Assembly: GCA_012656075.1 (NCBI GenBank)
Contig: JAAKBF010000354.1
Location: 372,001-436,000 of the forward strand
Reading direction: 5' to 3'
DNA length: 64,000 nt
Source: Phytophthora hibernalis
Lineage: Eukaryota; Oomycota; Peronosporomycetes; Peronosporales; Peronosporaceae
Within the stretch, counting starts at the first letter, position 1. Every line of letters begins with the position of its first letter. The notes beneath the pieces are model-generated. The model worked only from the letters and a program-made list of their open reading frames with translations. It had not been told where the DNA came from and made no database searches. Positions 1-10,496 of the stretch are shown piece after piece. A program made the translations under genes and the position numbers.

Positions 1-140
1 ACCATCAAGACTATGAGAGCTGAGGCCATCTCGTGGCGCCTACTGAAGTCTGAGATCGAAGTGTCTGGATCTCTATAAAAATCAAGCAGGCAATGATGTC
101 GATATGAGCAACGTATTTCTTCGTGCCTGGAACAATTTAA

Positions 141-1023
141 AGTCTTCCAAGATCTCTATCACTATCACGACAGTCGAACTACTTTTGTGGTAGTCGTCTT
201 CACCACTGGAAGTTTGCTGTCGGAAAAGTCGAGATCGGCAGTGGAAGTCACAAGGAAAAACGTGAGGCTTTTCGCTTAGCCACAATCAGCGCGGCAGAAT
301 TTTTGCTTCAACTGGATGATGGTAAAAACGACCGTCGGTGGCGTCCACATCGGCGAGACTCGTTCTCGTCTGAATCCAGCGATGAGTGTGAGTTTCTGTA
401 CGTTCGAGACGTGAGTAGCGAGTCTGTTGCTGCAGATGCTGCGACCACACTTCTTAGTGATGATAGCCCAGATTTTGCGACCACGGATGCCAGTACAGCC
501 GGCTCAACAGGAGCACGCAGGACGAGAATGGTACGCAATCTTTTGGTGTCCCCTCTTCTTTCAACTAACTTTTTACCGGCAGTCAAGTTGATGACTCGGA
601 CACTGAAGATGAGGAGCTCCCCGACCTCACCACCTCTGCAGACTCATCCAACATTGAGCCACCAGCTCTCATCCTGGAAAATGACGTCGCAACCACGAAG
701 AAGACTTGCAACATGTGCGAGGTTATCCGTATGCGCAAGTCTGATAGCGCAGGTTGCTGGCAGTGTCAAGTACTAGTAGCTGCTAAGACCGATCGGAGCA
801 GCACTGAAGAAGGAAAACATGAGCCAGGCGCAGTCAAGAAAGCACCAAGAGTTGGTACGGGGCTGTGCACATGATGCCATGATGCCTGTTTCAACTAACG
901 TCTTCTTTGTGACCTATAGATTCCACCGCACCAGCCCAGCAATTTGACGTCGCTGAGCCCAGCGCCCAACCTCCTTCGAAAAAGCTCAAACGCATTTTCG
1001 ACATGTTTCGCCCGTTGAAGTAG
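141..1023 (+). CDS. unrecognised protein with a CxxC...CxxC knuckle, 5' end unresolved
   Basis: I do not recognise this gene. An open frame from about 141 to 530 encodes a Ser/Asp-rich acidic segment; a GT-AG intron at 531-582 is followed by an acidic exon (583-854) holding CNMC and CWQC, a possible four-cysteine zinc knuckle. A second GT-AG intron (855-919) leads to a short basic exon (920-1023) ending in a KKLKR-type stretch that could be a nuclear signal. The last splice joins in phase; the first is out by one base, in line with the many one-base indels elsewhere in the window. The frame before 300 contains no convincing start codon, so the first exon is probably missing or lies left of the window. 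The direction is supported by both introns and by the sense codon pattern. The function is not inferable. Confidence 0.45.
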
Positions 1024-1190
1024 TTACCGCGTTACAATTTTTATTTACAAGTTAAGTGCCGCATGTAGCCATGACTATGAAGTGTAATTTCCTCAATCTA
1101 ATGTTTTAAGAGCAAATCGTTCACTGACTGGTCTATCGGTAAATAAAATCTTCTGATTGGATCATTTGCTTTACATTTTTGCCGTCGACC

Positions 1191-2031
1191 ATGGTACGTC
1201 TGCTCCTGCGCTCTCTACATGCTGCTCCTACGCTTCTAACGCCTCAATGACCGTTTTTTTAGTCCGTGACACTACACACGACGCTGGGCGACATCAAGAT
1301 CGAAGTTTGCTGCGATACGGCGCCTCGTTCGGCCGAGGTTCGCGCAAATCCCACTTTTAGACGCTTTTATCGTTATTTTTCAAAACTTTCATTAATTTTT
1401 ATTATTCGCAGAACTTCCTGGCACTTTGTGCAAGTGGCGCGTACGACGGCACTAAATTCCATCGGTAAGTTATAAATATTCCAGTTTTAATAAAATATAC
1501 TGGTAGATTCTAACCTTTTATTTTGATGACTGCAGCAATATGAAGGGCTTCATGGTGCAAGGAGGAGACCCAACGGGTACCGGAAAAGGTGGCCAGAGCA
1601 TCTGGGGCGGAACCTTCGACGACGAGTTCCACCCACAGAACAGAGTACGAAATTCCACTTGTCTTTTGGTTTGAGGAGACTTTTGTTCAGTTTTGTTGTT
1701 GCAGCACAACTGCCGAGGCATCGTGTCCATGGCCAACAACGGGCCCAACTCCAACAAGCAGCAATTCTTCATCACGTATGCCAAGCAGCCGCATCTCAAC
1801 AACGTCTACACGATCTTTGGAAAGTACGTGACGATAGCAAAATATGTTGTACTCATGATGGCAACCTAACTTTACTGAGTGACTAATAAATACGAACCAT
1901 CCAGGGTCATCGACGGCATGGACTCGCTGGACGCCATGGAGAAGACGCCCGGAGACGCCAAGAACCGACCGCTCAAAGAGATCGTGATCAAGTCCGTCAC
2001 CATCCACGCTAACCCCATTGCCGACATGTAA
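1191..2031 (+). CDS. PPIL3: peptidyl-prolyl cis-trans isomerase, PPIL3-type cyclophilin
   Basis: This is a cyclophilin of the PPIL3 class, a proline isomerase found in spliceosomes. Six exons: 1191-1193 (only the ATG), 1263-1337, 1412-1464, 1536-1644, 1705-1823 and 1905-2031. All introns are GT-AG, and the exons total 486 bases, giving 161 residues, the usual length of the family. Diagnostic stretches are SVTLHTTLGDIKIE at the start, NFLALCASGAYDG, the catalytic FHR, GFMVQGGDPTGTGKGG, MANNGPNSNKQQFFIT and VYTIFGKVIDG, and the ITIHANP-like end. The catalytic Arg (FHR), Gln and Phe (QFFIT) are present. The reading frame is intact. It converges tail to tail with the phosphatase gene, their stop codons only 12 bases apart. 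Confidence 0.93.
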
Positions 2032-2043
2032 AGACAGCAATCA

Positions 2044-3601
2044 TCACACGAACCTCGTCATGAACAGCGTAATGTCGTCCGGTTTCTTCGTCTGCATCTC
2101 GGCAATGAGCTTCAGCTGCATGAGCGAGTAATGGTGTTTGCGCGACGGTCTGCGGAGTAGCAGATGTCGGTCCAGTGTCTGTTTGTCTTTGTGTCTCTCC
2201 ATGAGCTCAAGTGACACGGCCAAGTGGTCAACAGTACTGGCATCCAGAGGCGCATCCCCACGTTTTGTCTCCTCCAATGTTCGTTCACGGTACTCGAGAG
2301 TCGCCGCCGTCGCAAAGGATACAAACATCCGGAATTATCTTCCGTTGCGGATTTTTGCTCGTGCACTTTGGACATTTGCACCAGCTCGTCGCACGCAGTC
2401 TGCAAATCCGGATTTTCCTTTAGTGTGGAGATGATTTCGTCCTTGTACAAATTGTCCCCGAGTCCGTCCGAAAAAGTGAGACACACGTCACCTTTTTGCA
2501 GTGCGAACGTTTGCACGACGTAATCTTTTGTGCAACTTGTTCGCGCAAATTCACGACGGTCGGCACGTTGAATTCGCGCAACACCGCCAAAGTCTCGTAT
2601 GCAACAGCCCCGTTTCGCACAATTAAACACTTGGAGTCCCCAGCGAGAAGGTGAAGAGTCTCCCTGTCCACCGGTTAAAGTACGACACGGCGAGGGTCGT
2701 TGCAAGCCGCGATTTGCGGTGCATGAAGCAGTTGATTCGCGCCGTCTTGACGGCATCCACCACTGCAAATTCGAACGTTTCCCGGCTTAGCGGCTGCTTG
2801 TTGCGGTTCGTGAGCTCTTCTAGTGCAACTTTCACGCATCGCGCAACTTCTTGCGCTAAAATGGCCGAAGACACTGGCGTTCCGTCATATTCGACCAATG
2901 AGAGGCGGCCGAAGGGGGATGAGACGCCGTCCGCCACAATGTGAAAGTAGCGCGAATTTGCACCTGCGTCTTCGCCGTGAAACTCGAACGTTGCATTTGC
3001 GTGTTGCAGCGCATCCTCTTCGCGCCACCTGAACCTGCTGCTGTTGGTGATTGCGCGCGACTTTTTCATGAAATTGTCCGACTGCGAGCGAAATTTCGCG
3101 AATTTCGCGTGCGTCTTGGCCGAAACGGAGTGCAGCGCCTTCGCGAACACTTTTGCAGCTGAAGGCGACGCTTGCGGGAAGACGTCTCCGAGAGAAGAGG
3201 CGCGGCGCTTGTAGCGTGCGAACCCCGATGCAACTGGCGCTGCTGGGGCGGTGAGCCACACCGGGTGCTCCTCCTCGAGCTTCATTTGCAGAGACGAGAG
3301 GGTCATGCGCTTGGGTTTCGCGCAAAAACGCTTTTGCGACTTGTCTGCAAAAGCGCTAAATGGAGAATGGAAACTTTGCGAACTGGCGCATAATTCAGGC
3401 GCGAATTATCCGAATTAGGGGACGAATTGGTGGCGGCGGCTCAAACGGCTGCTGGAATTTAGGGGGCGGATGGATTACTGCTATGGCCAGGATGTCGCGG
3501 ATTTTCTCTCGGTGGAGTTTGCGCAAAAGCAGCAGAGATTTAGCGGGAACGGCGATGGGATCGGCTTTTTGCACGAAGTGCCACTGCAACTCGGCTGACA
3601 C
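2044..3601 (-). CDS. PP2C-family serine/threonine phosphatase (PTC7-like), three frame breaks
   Basis: The core (2044-3306) reads as a metal-dependent PP2C-type phosphatase of the PTC7/SpoIIE-like class: a FHIVADGVSS motif with the metal-binding Asp, FAVVDAVKTAR, LATTLAVSYFN, GDSKCLIVRNG and CLTFSDGLGDN with the second Asp, and a C-terminal DDITLF motif typical of the final metal ligand. Three one-base gaps break the frame, near 2638 (a C run), 2526 (a T run) and 2330. With three bases restored the length from the ATG at 3306 is 1,266 bases (421 residues). A further open stretch from an ATG at 3601 could add an N-terminal extension rich in Pro and basic residues, but it needs another frame change near 3400, so the start is uncertain. 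I read it as a functional gene with assembly indels; true decay is possible. Confidence 0.75.
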
Positions 3602-4353
3602 TCGACCCTTGGTGCAAAATGGGACTGCGGCGTTTACCTAATTATTAGTCTTCGCTGCCTGCAAATGCGACTTCGGCGTTTGTCACAGTGGAAATTGTGC
3701 CTATTTCTATATTGGGGCCGAGTTACCAACGAAAACTTTGCACGTGTTGGAATTGACATGTCGCCACCTGCTTCGACGCTCGTGGCTCTCCGAGTCGCGA
3801 GAGCCTCTCGCCACTACTGTATCTGGATACTGGGTCTAGATAATTTAAGCTCCACTGACCCTGCCGGCAAGAAAGAATCGAGTATCCTCTGGACCGTGCA
3901 TCGCAGCTTGGAATGGACGACAAAGTCTCAATCGCTAATGGTTACCAACACCAACCAGTGGTTGGTGGTTCTATTACCGGTACATGTAGCTCTACCAAGC
4001 TCGCCCTGTCCCGCATGGCAAATAACTTCGCGCAGCAACGCTTGCCGATAAAGCGAGAGGTTCGTGTTAATGAGACCGAAATCAGTACGGAATGATTGCT
4101 CCAAATAGTTTTTATAAGAAAATAGACGGATGTCATTTAACATAAAACTATATTAACGATGTCACCCCGTCCCAACATAACCTAACCTTTCGGTATCAGT
4201 AGTCTTTCCCCATAAGATTATGCGGCTCCTGTGGTACATTTCCACATGATTATCCCTCGCCCGCGGCCCTCGACTGTGTCATCAGTTCCCACTCTTGGCT
4301 GTTCGAGTCAAGTCGCTCAGTTCCTCATTCACCAGTTCGAATTCGTTAACACC
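3602..4353. other. intergenic spacer with overlapping palindromes
   Basis: About 750 bases between the phosphatase and the membrane-protein pair. I see no convincing gene; short open frames on both strands lack motifs and splice support. It holds overlapping copies of the octamers TACCGGTA (3975-3982) and TACATGTA (3981-3988), which recur in spacers throughout the window. It probably contains the promoter of the gene starting at 4354. Confidence 0.5.
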
Positions 4354-5088
4354 ATGCCTAATACTGCCGACGCCAAGCGCCGACTGATCCTGTGGATCGC
4401 CTACAACGTCGTCCTCTATGGGGTTATCGTGGTCTCCGGTGCCATCCTCTTTATGGTCATGGTAGGGATGGTAACTGTCGGTGGAGGGGACACGGACGTC
4501 AAGGACGACTGGATCGAAGTCAACTCTCAGATCCTCAATGGGGTTTTCACGTGGATGGCCATCACCAATCACCCCTTCTTCCTCTACCGCCTCGTCATGA
4601 CTCTACAAGTGCTGGGTATCCGTCGATGGAATTGGGTGGCTGCCAACGACCAAAAGAGTCGGTCGGCTCGATATCTGAGTCACCACTTCCCTTTGGTGTT
4701 CGTGGACACAAAAGCAGTCACTGACGTCAAAGTCGATATTGATACCTCGGAGGCCCAAGATGATACCGGGGTATACTTACTGGAAGACAATGAACAAGTG
4801 GAGACCGTCGACGACGTCGCGTACGTCCGTGGAGACGCTGAAAACCTACGCAACACATTTGTGATGCTCAATTGGAATTGTCTCTTCCAGTACCCGATCA
4901 CAGCCGTCATGTGGGCCTACAATTCGGACTCGCGTCCGGGTTTCGTCATTGGCGTCTTCCTGCCGCTCTCGTTCCTGTGCAACTTTGGCGGCCAATACCG
5001 CATCTTCAAGCTCAACAAGGACATCAAGGCGCGCCGTGCTGTTGGAGGACCCGCGACGGATTCCAATGATCTGGCCGCGATTAACTAA
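4354..5088 (+). CDS. four-pass membrane protein, DUF2985-like (copy 1)
   Basis: A 244-residue protein with four predicted membrane segments: roughly residues 10-40 (a long aliphatic stretch), 60-85 around VFTWMAITNHPFFLYR, 165-190 around MLNWNCLFQYPITAVMW, and 200-225 around VIGVFLPLSFLCNFGGQYR. The second segment with its flanking SQILNGVF recalls the DUF2985 family of fungi and oomycetes, whose role is unknown; this assignment is tentative. An acidic soluble loop sits between segments 2 and 3. The ATG at 4354 is chosen over an upstream GTG because the extra 41 residues look like leader sequence. It lies directly upstream of a paralogue in the same orientation, which indicates tandem duplication. 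Confidence 0.7.
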   Translation: MPNTADAKRRLILWIAYNVVLYGVIVVSGAILFMVMVGMVTVGGGDTDVKDDWIEVNSQILNGVFTWMAITNHPFFLYRLVMTLQVLGIRRWNWVAANDQKSRSARYLSHHFPLVFVDTKAVTDVKVDIDTSEAQDDTGVYLLEDNEQVETVDDVAYVRGDAENLRNTFVMLNWNCLFQYPITAVMWAYNSDSRPGFVIGVFLPLSFLCNFGGQYRIFKLNKDIKARRAVGGPATDSNDLAAIN

Positions 5089-5357
5089 CTAGTTTCTGTA
5101 TTCTCCTATGACACGCCAAAGACAATGTTGTAAAAATCAACACTGCTGTAATTCCTTGGGTTGAGCTCTGGTCGCCAGGTGCAGGACCACCAGCTGCGTA
5201 CGGAGTTTTATACTAGTAGTAGTTTCTTTATCGCTGTAGGGCGTGAGCATATTCGATACTCAACGGGCAAGTTTCGCGCGAGGACCAAGATACGGAGTTT
5301 TGCGTGCGACCGGGGTGGTGTGGGTTGGTGCGAGGAGAAGAGCAGATACTTCAGACC

Positions 5358-5495
5358 ATGGAGCCAAACAGAGTCCGACGGTCGTATGCAGATCCACGGC
5401 CATCAGAAGTTGATGAAAAGACCATACAGCCCAAGAATGGTGATGATGGCTCGGACGATTTTGTTGGCGTGGCCTCCAGTAATCAAACGGTTTAG
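5358..5495 (+). CDS. small open frame of doubtful status
   Basis: A 45-codon frame starting with MEPNRVRRSYADP and rich in Asp, Lys and Ser lies between the two membrane-protein paralogues. It has no recognisable domain, membrane segment or splice signal. It may be a relic of the duplication that made the neighbouring pair, or simply chance. Confidence 0.12.
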   Translation: MEPNRVRRSYADPRPSEVDEKTIQPKNGDDGSDDFVGVASSNQTV

Positions 5496-5668
5496 GCTGT
5501 GTTGGACAACTACCGGTAGGTCGGATTGACTCAAGCCGAGTTCACATGGCGAGTCTTCTGGATATTTCTTGTGTGCACGAACAACTTGACCTCACTTCCA
5601 CAAAAGCTGGCTGAAGCGCACATTACCATCACCACGCCAAACGAAATCTACTCGAACAAGACTCTGTG

Positions 5669-6456
5669 ATGGCCATTCAACCTGATCGAGCACCGGAGCC
5701 GGATACAGCGATTCTCGGCGATACTACTAACGACCATATCTCCGAGCCACAGTGGAAAATCGTGCCACAAATATACCATGCAGCGTTAAATGCTGTAGCC
5801 ATTGTCGCACTTGTGGTGATACTCGTGGTGAAAGCAGGCATCGTAAACGTGGGCGACAAAAATGCCCAGGACGAATGGAGTGAGGTGGCTTCGCAGGTCC
5901 TTACCGGTGTTTTTACGTGGATTTCTATCACCAACGTACCTGTCTACACCTTTGGAGTTGTCATGACGTCACGCGTGCTGAAACCGAGCAATGAACTTTA
6001 CAACGCGAGAATGTGGTCGAGTATTTGCGCTGCACGCTACTTGAGCGAAAAATTCCCGCTTATATTCATCGACACAAGGACCACCCGCGTGAACGATGCC
6101 AATCACTTCGAGGATGGATACAGTAACCCCACCGCACAAGCCGAGAAAAAATGGTCGGATATTTCGGAAATATCGTCTTCCTTCGTAACGATGCAAAGCA
6201 CTTACGCACCACTTTCCTCCTCTTGAGCTGTGGTTGCTTTTTCCAGTTCGTCATGGCTGGATACATGTGGGGTTACGATGCTAATTCCCGTCCTGGATTC
6301 ATGTTACCTGCGCTGCTTCCGCCGATCATCATATGCAACGCCGGTGGCCAGTACCGACTGTCTCAACTCAACAAGAGAAACAAGAAACGAATCACTGCCG
6401 ACGAAGAGCCAATTCAGGGTCAAATTTCAAGTACGCGCACTCTTTCACCGGTTTAG
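5669..6456 (+). CDS. four-pass membrane protein, DUF2985-like (copy 2), one frame break
   Basis: Paralogue of the gene at 4354-5088. The shared landmarks are the aliphatic first membrane segment, WSEVASQVLTGVFTWISITN, a RYLSEKFPLIFIDT block, FLRNDAKHLRTTF, and a fourth segment ending in CNAGGQYRLSQLNK. The frame shifts by one base near 6170, between SDISEI and VFLRNDA. With one base restored the length is 789 bases (262 residues), and the homology to copy 1 runs unbroken across the join, so the break is more likely an assembly indel than decay. The variable acidic loop between segments 2 and 3 differs most from copy 1. The function is unknown. Confidence 0.65.
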
Positions 6457-6585
6457 ATGTAGCTGAGCTCATTTATGTATCCCAAACAACAACAACAAAA
6501 CTAAAAAAATGTAGTAGGTCTTCGGGTAAAACACAACAACAGTAAGAATTCTGTCGCCGCGTCCCAGTTCCTAGTCACAGATCTC

Positions 6586-6601
6586 GCTCACTTTTTGATT
6601 T
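6586..6601 (+). promoter_or_regulatory. oomycete Inr-like core promoter
   Basis: GCTCACTTTTTGATTT lies 27 bases before the ATG of the sugar transporter. It resembles the oomycete initiator (consensus YTCANTYY) followed by the flanking A/T-rich element. The match is imperfect, so this is inference from position and sequence. Confidence 0.4.
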
Positions 6602-6627
6602 AGTCAACAAGAATTCTTCCAGTAGCG

Positions 6628-8034
6628 ATGTCCGAAGCCACCACTAATTCACGACAGATTAAGCCCAAGACTGCCGTCTACTTGAGCGTTCTCGTGTCCT
6701 TGCTCCAACCTTTTCAGAGTGGTTGGTCCACGTCGCAGCTCAATCTAGCCGAGTTCAATGACACCACTGAGTGCGACACTCGCCCCGTTGCGGAAAACAC
6801 GTGCCTAATGTTCCCCGGACACTCGAAGCTGGAATGGACTTTCGCCGTGAACGCGTGGATCTTCGGCGCTATGATCGGGAGTTTGTTTTGCGGGAAATTC
6901 AGCGATATGTGGGGCCGCAAGAAGCTTCTTTTTGTCAACTGCGGCTTCATCGCTGTCGGAGCGGTAGTCCAAATGAGCGTCTCGAACATTTGGCCATTTG
7001 CTGCGGGCAGACTCATCTCGGGCATTGCATCGGGTGTCGCCACGGGAACAATTGGCGCTTATGTGAACGAGTTGTCACCTCCGCACTTGCGCAACGTCTT
7101 GGGACTGGGTCTGCAAATTTCCGTGACGTTCGGCATTATGATGCCGGCCGTTGCCTTCTTCTTCGCCAACACAAGCTCGGGCTGGCGATTCCTAGCTGGG
7201 TTCCCGCTGGTACTAGCGGCATTGTTTTTGGTGCTGGCTCCGTCACTTTGTGTCGAGAGTCCAGCTTGGTTGTTGATGAAGAATCGACGCACACAAGCTG
7301 AACGCGTGATCACTCGACTTTATGGCGTGGAAAACGTTGATACGGTGCTGGCATGGCTTGAACCGCCTAAAGACGATGAAGAAGGGCTGATCAACGCCAA
7401 ACAAGTGGAGGAATCGTTGTTCGACCCGAAGTATCGCCGACAACTGGCCGGAGCCATTTTGCTGTCGTGCTCGCAGCAACTCTCGGGCATCAACGCCGTG
7501 TTCTACTACTCGAGTAGTATTTTCGCGGATGCCGGGATCTCGGACCCACGTGTTGGTACACTTATCATCGACTTCATCAATATTTGGCCGGCATTCTTCA
7601 CGGGCTTTTTAGCTGTTCGTTTCGGCAATCGCACCATGATCCTGTGGGGGTTGGCAGGTATGCTGGTCATGGCCGTTGGCATGACGGTGGCGTTTCTCGT
7701 GAATGTGGCTGCACTGTCGGTGTTGTTCACTGCCTTGTACGTGGTCATCTTTGGTGTGACGTTGGGACCACTGGTGTGGGTGATGACTGCCGACATGTTC
7801 CCAGACTCGATTCGCGCGAGTGCGTCTTCGCTTTGTATTGGCATCAACTGGTTTTGCAACCTCGTAGTGGGGGTGTCGTATCCGTACCTGGCTGACGCGC
7901 TCAACGACTTGAGCTATTTGCCGTTCGTGGCGTTGCTGGCTGCCTTTTATTGTATGGCGCTCAACTTGGTGCCCGAAACTTCGGGCAAGACAAGTGCGGA
8001 AATTCAACAGCAGTACGAAGAACGTCGTCGCTAG
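6628..8034 (+). CDS. major facilitator sugar transporter, SLC2/GLUT type
   Basis: An intact intronless gene for a 468-residue hexose-type transporter with 12 predicted membrane segments. Family signatures are GRKKLL after segment 2, GRLISGIASG in segment 4, CVESPAWLL after segment 6, QQLSGINAVFYYSS in segment 7 (the sugar-binding QLS motif), and PETSGKT at the end of segment 12. It most likely moves glucose or related hexoses across the plasma membrane. The N-terminus is short and cytosolic, with a long first extracellular loop containing several Cys. The ATG at 6628 follows an Inr-like sequence. No frame break is seen. Confidence 0.9.
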   Translation: MSEATTNSRQIKPKTAVYLSVLVSLLQPFQSGWSTSQLNLAEFNDTTECDTRPVAENTCLMFPGHSKLEWTFAVNAWIFGAMIGSLFCGKFSDMWGRKKLLFVNCGFIAVGAVVQMSVSNIWPFAAGRLISGIASGVATGTIGAYVNELSPPHLRNVLGLGLQISVTFGIMMPAVAFFFANTSSGWRFLAGFPLVLAALFLVLAPSLCVESPAWLLMKNRRTQAERVITRLYGVENVDTVLAWLEPPKDDEEGLINAKQVEESLFDPKYRRQLAGAILLSCSQQLSGINAVFYYSSSIFADAGISDPRVGTLIIDFINIWPAFFTGFLAVRFGNRTMILWGLAGMLVMAVGMTVAFLVNVAALSVLFTALYVVIFGVTLGPLVWVMTADMFPDSIRASASSLCIGINWFCNLVVGVSYPYLADALNDLSYLPFVALLAAFYCMALNLVPETSGKTSAEIQQQYEERRR

Positions 8035-8278
8035 GTGCCGGGCTGGTCTGGAGTACCGATATTAATACATTCATACATGTACCAACTGGTGAATAACGTT
8101 GTTTTTCGACTGTTGATTTTTGCGTTGCAAGCAGACCACATTGCCGCCATAGTGTGGACAAGCTAGTACAGTGTATAGTATTCCTGGTTTAATAGAAAAA
8201 AGCTGACGGCAGGTTTGGACAACGAGCGAGTCACGTCCGCAGTGCTGGCTGACGAGCAAAATGAACACGGAGACAGTT

Positions 8279-8341
8279 ATCCTGATCCTAAGCTTACATG
8301 TACAGATACAGAGTCTGTAAACCTGCATGTAGGATCAGGAT
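8279..8341. repeat. inverted repeat, 12-base arms
   Basis: The arms ATCCTGATCCTA (8279-8290) and its reverse complement (8330-8341) enclose 39 bases that include a TACATGTA octamer. This is a possible end of a small mobile element or a hairpin. Confidence 0.5.
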
Positions 8342-8654
8342 ACGGGTAACAGATGGATGTCCTGTTCGATCTCGTGCTGATAATGACCAGCGAGCATGGA
8401 CCGAAACGTCGCAATCATGATGTGATATTAGTGTCCAATTACAGTACTAATAATACATGTACTAATTCATTAATACTTGGTACTGATACTAATACAAACT
8501 CTGTCGATTGAACATCGATGGTTTTGTTTTGAAACTGTGTTGCGAAAACGAAATGTTGGCAAGCTTGGATGGGCTGAGCCTCGTCCAACGTGTTCTCGAC
8601 GGGATATTTCGTTATGAGTCCGCTCCTAACTCGTACCGACGAGAACGAGCGCAA

Positions 8655-8701
8655 TGTGTGTGTGTCTGTGTGTGTGTGTGTGTGTGTGTGTCTGTGTGTG
8701 T
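8655..8701. repeat. (TG)n microsatellite
   Basis: About 47 bases of alternating T and G interrupted by two C-containing units. Such tracts are common in oomycete spacers. Confidence 0.9.
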
Positions 8702-8722
8702 GTTGTCATGCAGTGTTGAAGC

Positions 8723-8790
8723 TCAGGGTTTACGTGCTAACCCAAAATTAACATGTTCAGGGTTTACGTGCTAACCCAAAATTAACATGT
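8723..8790. repeat. perfect 34-base tandem duplication
   Basis: Two identical 34-base units, 8723-8756 and 8757-8790, each beginning TCAGGGTTTACGTGC and ending AACATGT. No divergence between the units suggests a recent slippage or recombination event, or an assembly artefact next to the microsatellite. Confidence 0.85.
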
Positions 8791-9703
8791 AAAGACAAAT
8801 AAAATGACAAAAAGTTAGCCTTACCGGTACGTTGACAAGAATGGTATGTATCTGACTGAAAATGTCAATTAAAAAATGTCCATTTTAACATATCAGTGTT
8901 TGCGCTTTTATTTTAAGAATTAAAATTCTAGGAACAAAAAATGGAAAAATACAGCTTACTTAAGCGAATATTTGACGTTAAATTAAGGACCAAAAATGTA
9001 AGGGCCGAGCTCATATTATTCTCAGTACTTAATCCACACTACTATCAAAATGCAGTACTAACTTAGTACTACTAAGTAAAGGAGAGTACCGGTACGGGAC
9101 TGTACAGGTATATTCAATGGATATGCCGGCCCGGCTCTACAATTTTTTGATAAGAAATTTTTGGTGTGTCCGCTCAGTTTGTTTTTCTTGCACTGTACAG
9201 TAATGGGCGTTAATAAGGAATGGGGTATCAACTACATGTAATATCCTTTGCAACATTATACATGTTTCAGTGAGGAACATCAAAATGGGGATTGTGGGCG
9301 CCTATACCCTCCTTAATTTAGTACATATCAGGTGTTCCTTATTGACACACTTTACTGTACCGATACGTATCGATGTCAAATTAACGGATGCTTTTTGAGA
9401 AGGTGACAAACTTACTATTTTTATAGTTAAAAATATAGGGCTGATGCGGAGGCTGGGACAGCTTGATGCGGCCCACCTGATTCAGGGTACATGTATCGAT
9501 ACCGATACCCACGAATATCAGGCGTGCCGCAGGTTAAACTATACAGTAATTCCTTTTGAAGGAATGTAAAAAAATATAATTTTGATGTGAACCCCAAAAA
9601 TCTGAAACAGATAACTTAAATAAGCAAGTAATGATAGGAATGACGTGAAAAGACGTGAAAACACTTTTCATACAAAAGATAAGACAAATACCGAAGAATA
9701 CCG

Positions 9704-9740
9704 CACTTAAAAGTGCTCCCAGTGGGAGCACTTTTAAGTG
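9704..9740. repeat. perfect hairpin, 18-base arms
   Basis: The arms CACTTAAAAGTGCTCCCA (9704-9721) and its exact reverse complement (9723-9740) are separated by a single base. It lies about 290 bases upstream of the effector transcription signal. It could be a foldback relic or extrude as a cruciform. Confidence 0.8.
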
Positions 9741-9990
9741 AGTTCCAGATAAAGATCGTACCGTAGTGCTCGTTAAAAACACGCTTTGGCTTCTTATCGG
9801 TAGCTTGAGATGTGCTCTGGCGCAGGCTTTACTTGACCAAAGTATCCGATATTAAAGCATCTGCTCCTTTTGATGACGGTACCGGTATTGCACTATCTGA
9901 GCGCCACAGGCGTTTACGGTCACTTCGAGGCTCTCGTGGGTGGCTGCGATAATTCAACCAGTTTGTTGCCCGCAACACTTGGAGTCCTCT

Positions 9991-10006
9991 TCAGTCCGCA
10001 ATTTGC
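9991..10006 (+). promoter_or_regulatory. oomycete Inr + flanking element of RXLR effector 1
   Basis: TCAGTCCG followed by CAATTTGC fits the published oomycete initiator (YTCANTYY) plus flanking promoter region (MAWTTTNC) without mismatch. It lies about 26 bases before the ATG at 10032, giving a short leader. The same CAATTTGCTC word precedes the second effector gene of the window. Confidence 0.65.
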
Positions 10007-10031
10007 TCCTCTTCTGCTACCCAAATCAACG

Positions 10032-10496
10032 ATGCGCGTTTGCTTCATCCTGCTCGTGGTTGCAGCCACTATTCTCGCCAGTTGCGAGGCTACAGACCAC
10101 ATGAAGACGTCGAAGATAGCTTTCCAGGGAGAGAAACAGATTTATGCGGACCAGAGGAATCAAAGGCTCTTGAGGAGGCGAAAGCCTGAGACTAAAGTCG
10201 ACGACAACGAGAAGGAGGAAAGAGGTGTGAGCGCGAATTTTCTTGACGAGCTGTTCAATACGAAGAAATTGAAGAGTGTGGCGGAAAAGACCGCTCAACA
10301 CACTAAGCAGAAGGAGCTGTTTGCCAAGATGGCCGCGAGCACTTCTTTTAAGAACGACGTTTTCAAGCAAATTGCTGACAGCGGTATCAAAGGCGATCGG
10401 ATTAGGTCTCTGTGGAATTGGTACAAGGTGGGCAACTTTAAAAAGTTTGATAGGGCTGAAATAGCGGCAGCCTTGAACAAACCGATTCGCCTTTAG
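10032..10496 (+). CDS. secreted RXLR effector protein 1
   Basis: A 154-residue protein with the standard layout of oomycete RXLR effectors: a signal peptide at residues 1-20 (MRVCFILLVVAATILASCEA), the host-translocation motif RLLR at 45-48, an acidic stretch with EER at 62-64, and a C-terminal effector region of about 90 residues. The C-terminus contains a W...WY cluster (SLWNWYKVGNF) that may be part of a WY-type fold. The protein is expected to be secreted and act inside plant cells; its target cannot be inferred. The frame is open 54 codons further upstream, but the ATG at 10032 begins the signal peptide and follows the core promoter, so it is the likely start. Confidence 0.85.
   Translation: MRVCFILLVVAATILASCEATDHMKTSKIAFQGEKQIYADQRNQRLLRRRKPETKVDDNEKEERGVSANFLDELFNTKKLKSVAEKTAQHTKQKELFAKMAASTSFKNDVFKQIADSGIKGDRIRSLWNWYKVGNFKKFDRAEIAAALNKPIRL

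Larger units (their letters stand above)
8035..9990. other. AT-rich spacer with palindromes and simple repeats
   Basis: About 2 kb without a convincing gene, separating the transporter from an effector gene. It contains a TG microsatellite, a perfect 34-base tandem duplication, two hairpins and at least eight of the octamers TACATGTA or TACCGGTA. Short frames on both strands lack motifs. The composition and position fit the gene-sparse, repeat-rich setting usual for oomycete effectors. Confidence 0.6.

Noticed and set aside
8655..8790. Possible CRISPR-like array (TG tract plus 34-base direct repeat)
   Set aside because: Two adjacent identical units without spacers are a tandem duplication; the organism is a eukaryote and no array pattern exists in the window.
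9870..10031. Upstream extension of effector 1 frame
   Set aside because: It would put 54 residues before the signal peptide and precede the core promoter, so it is not part of the secreted protein.
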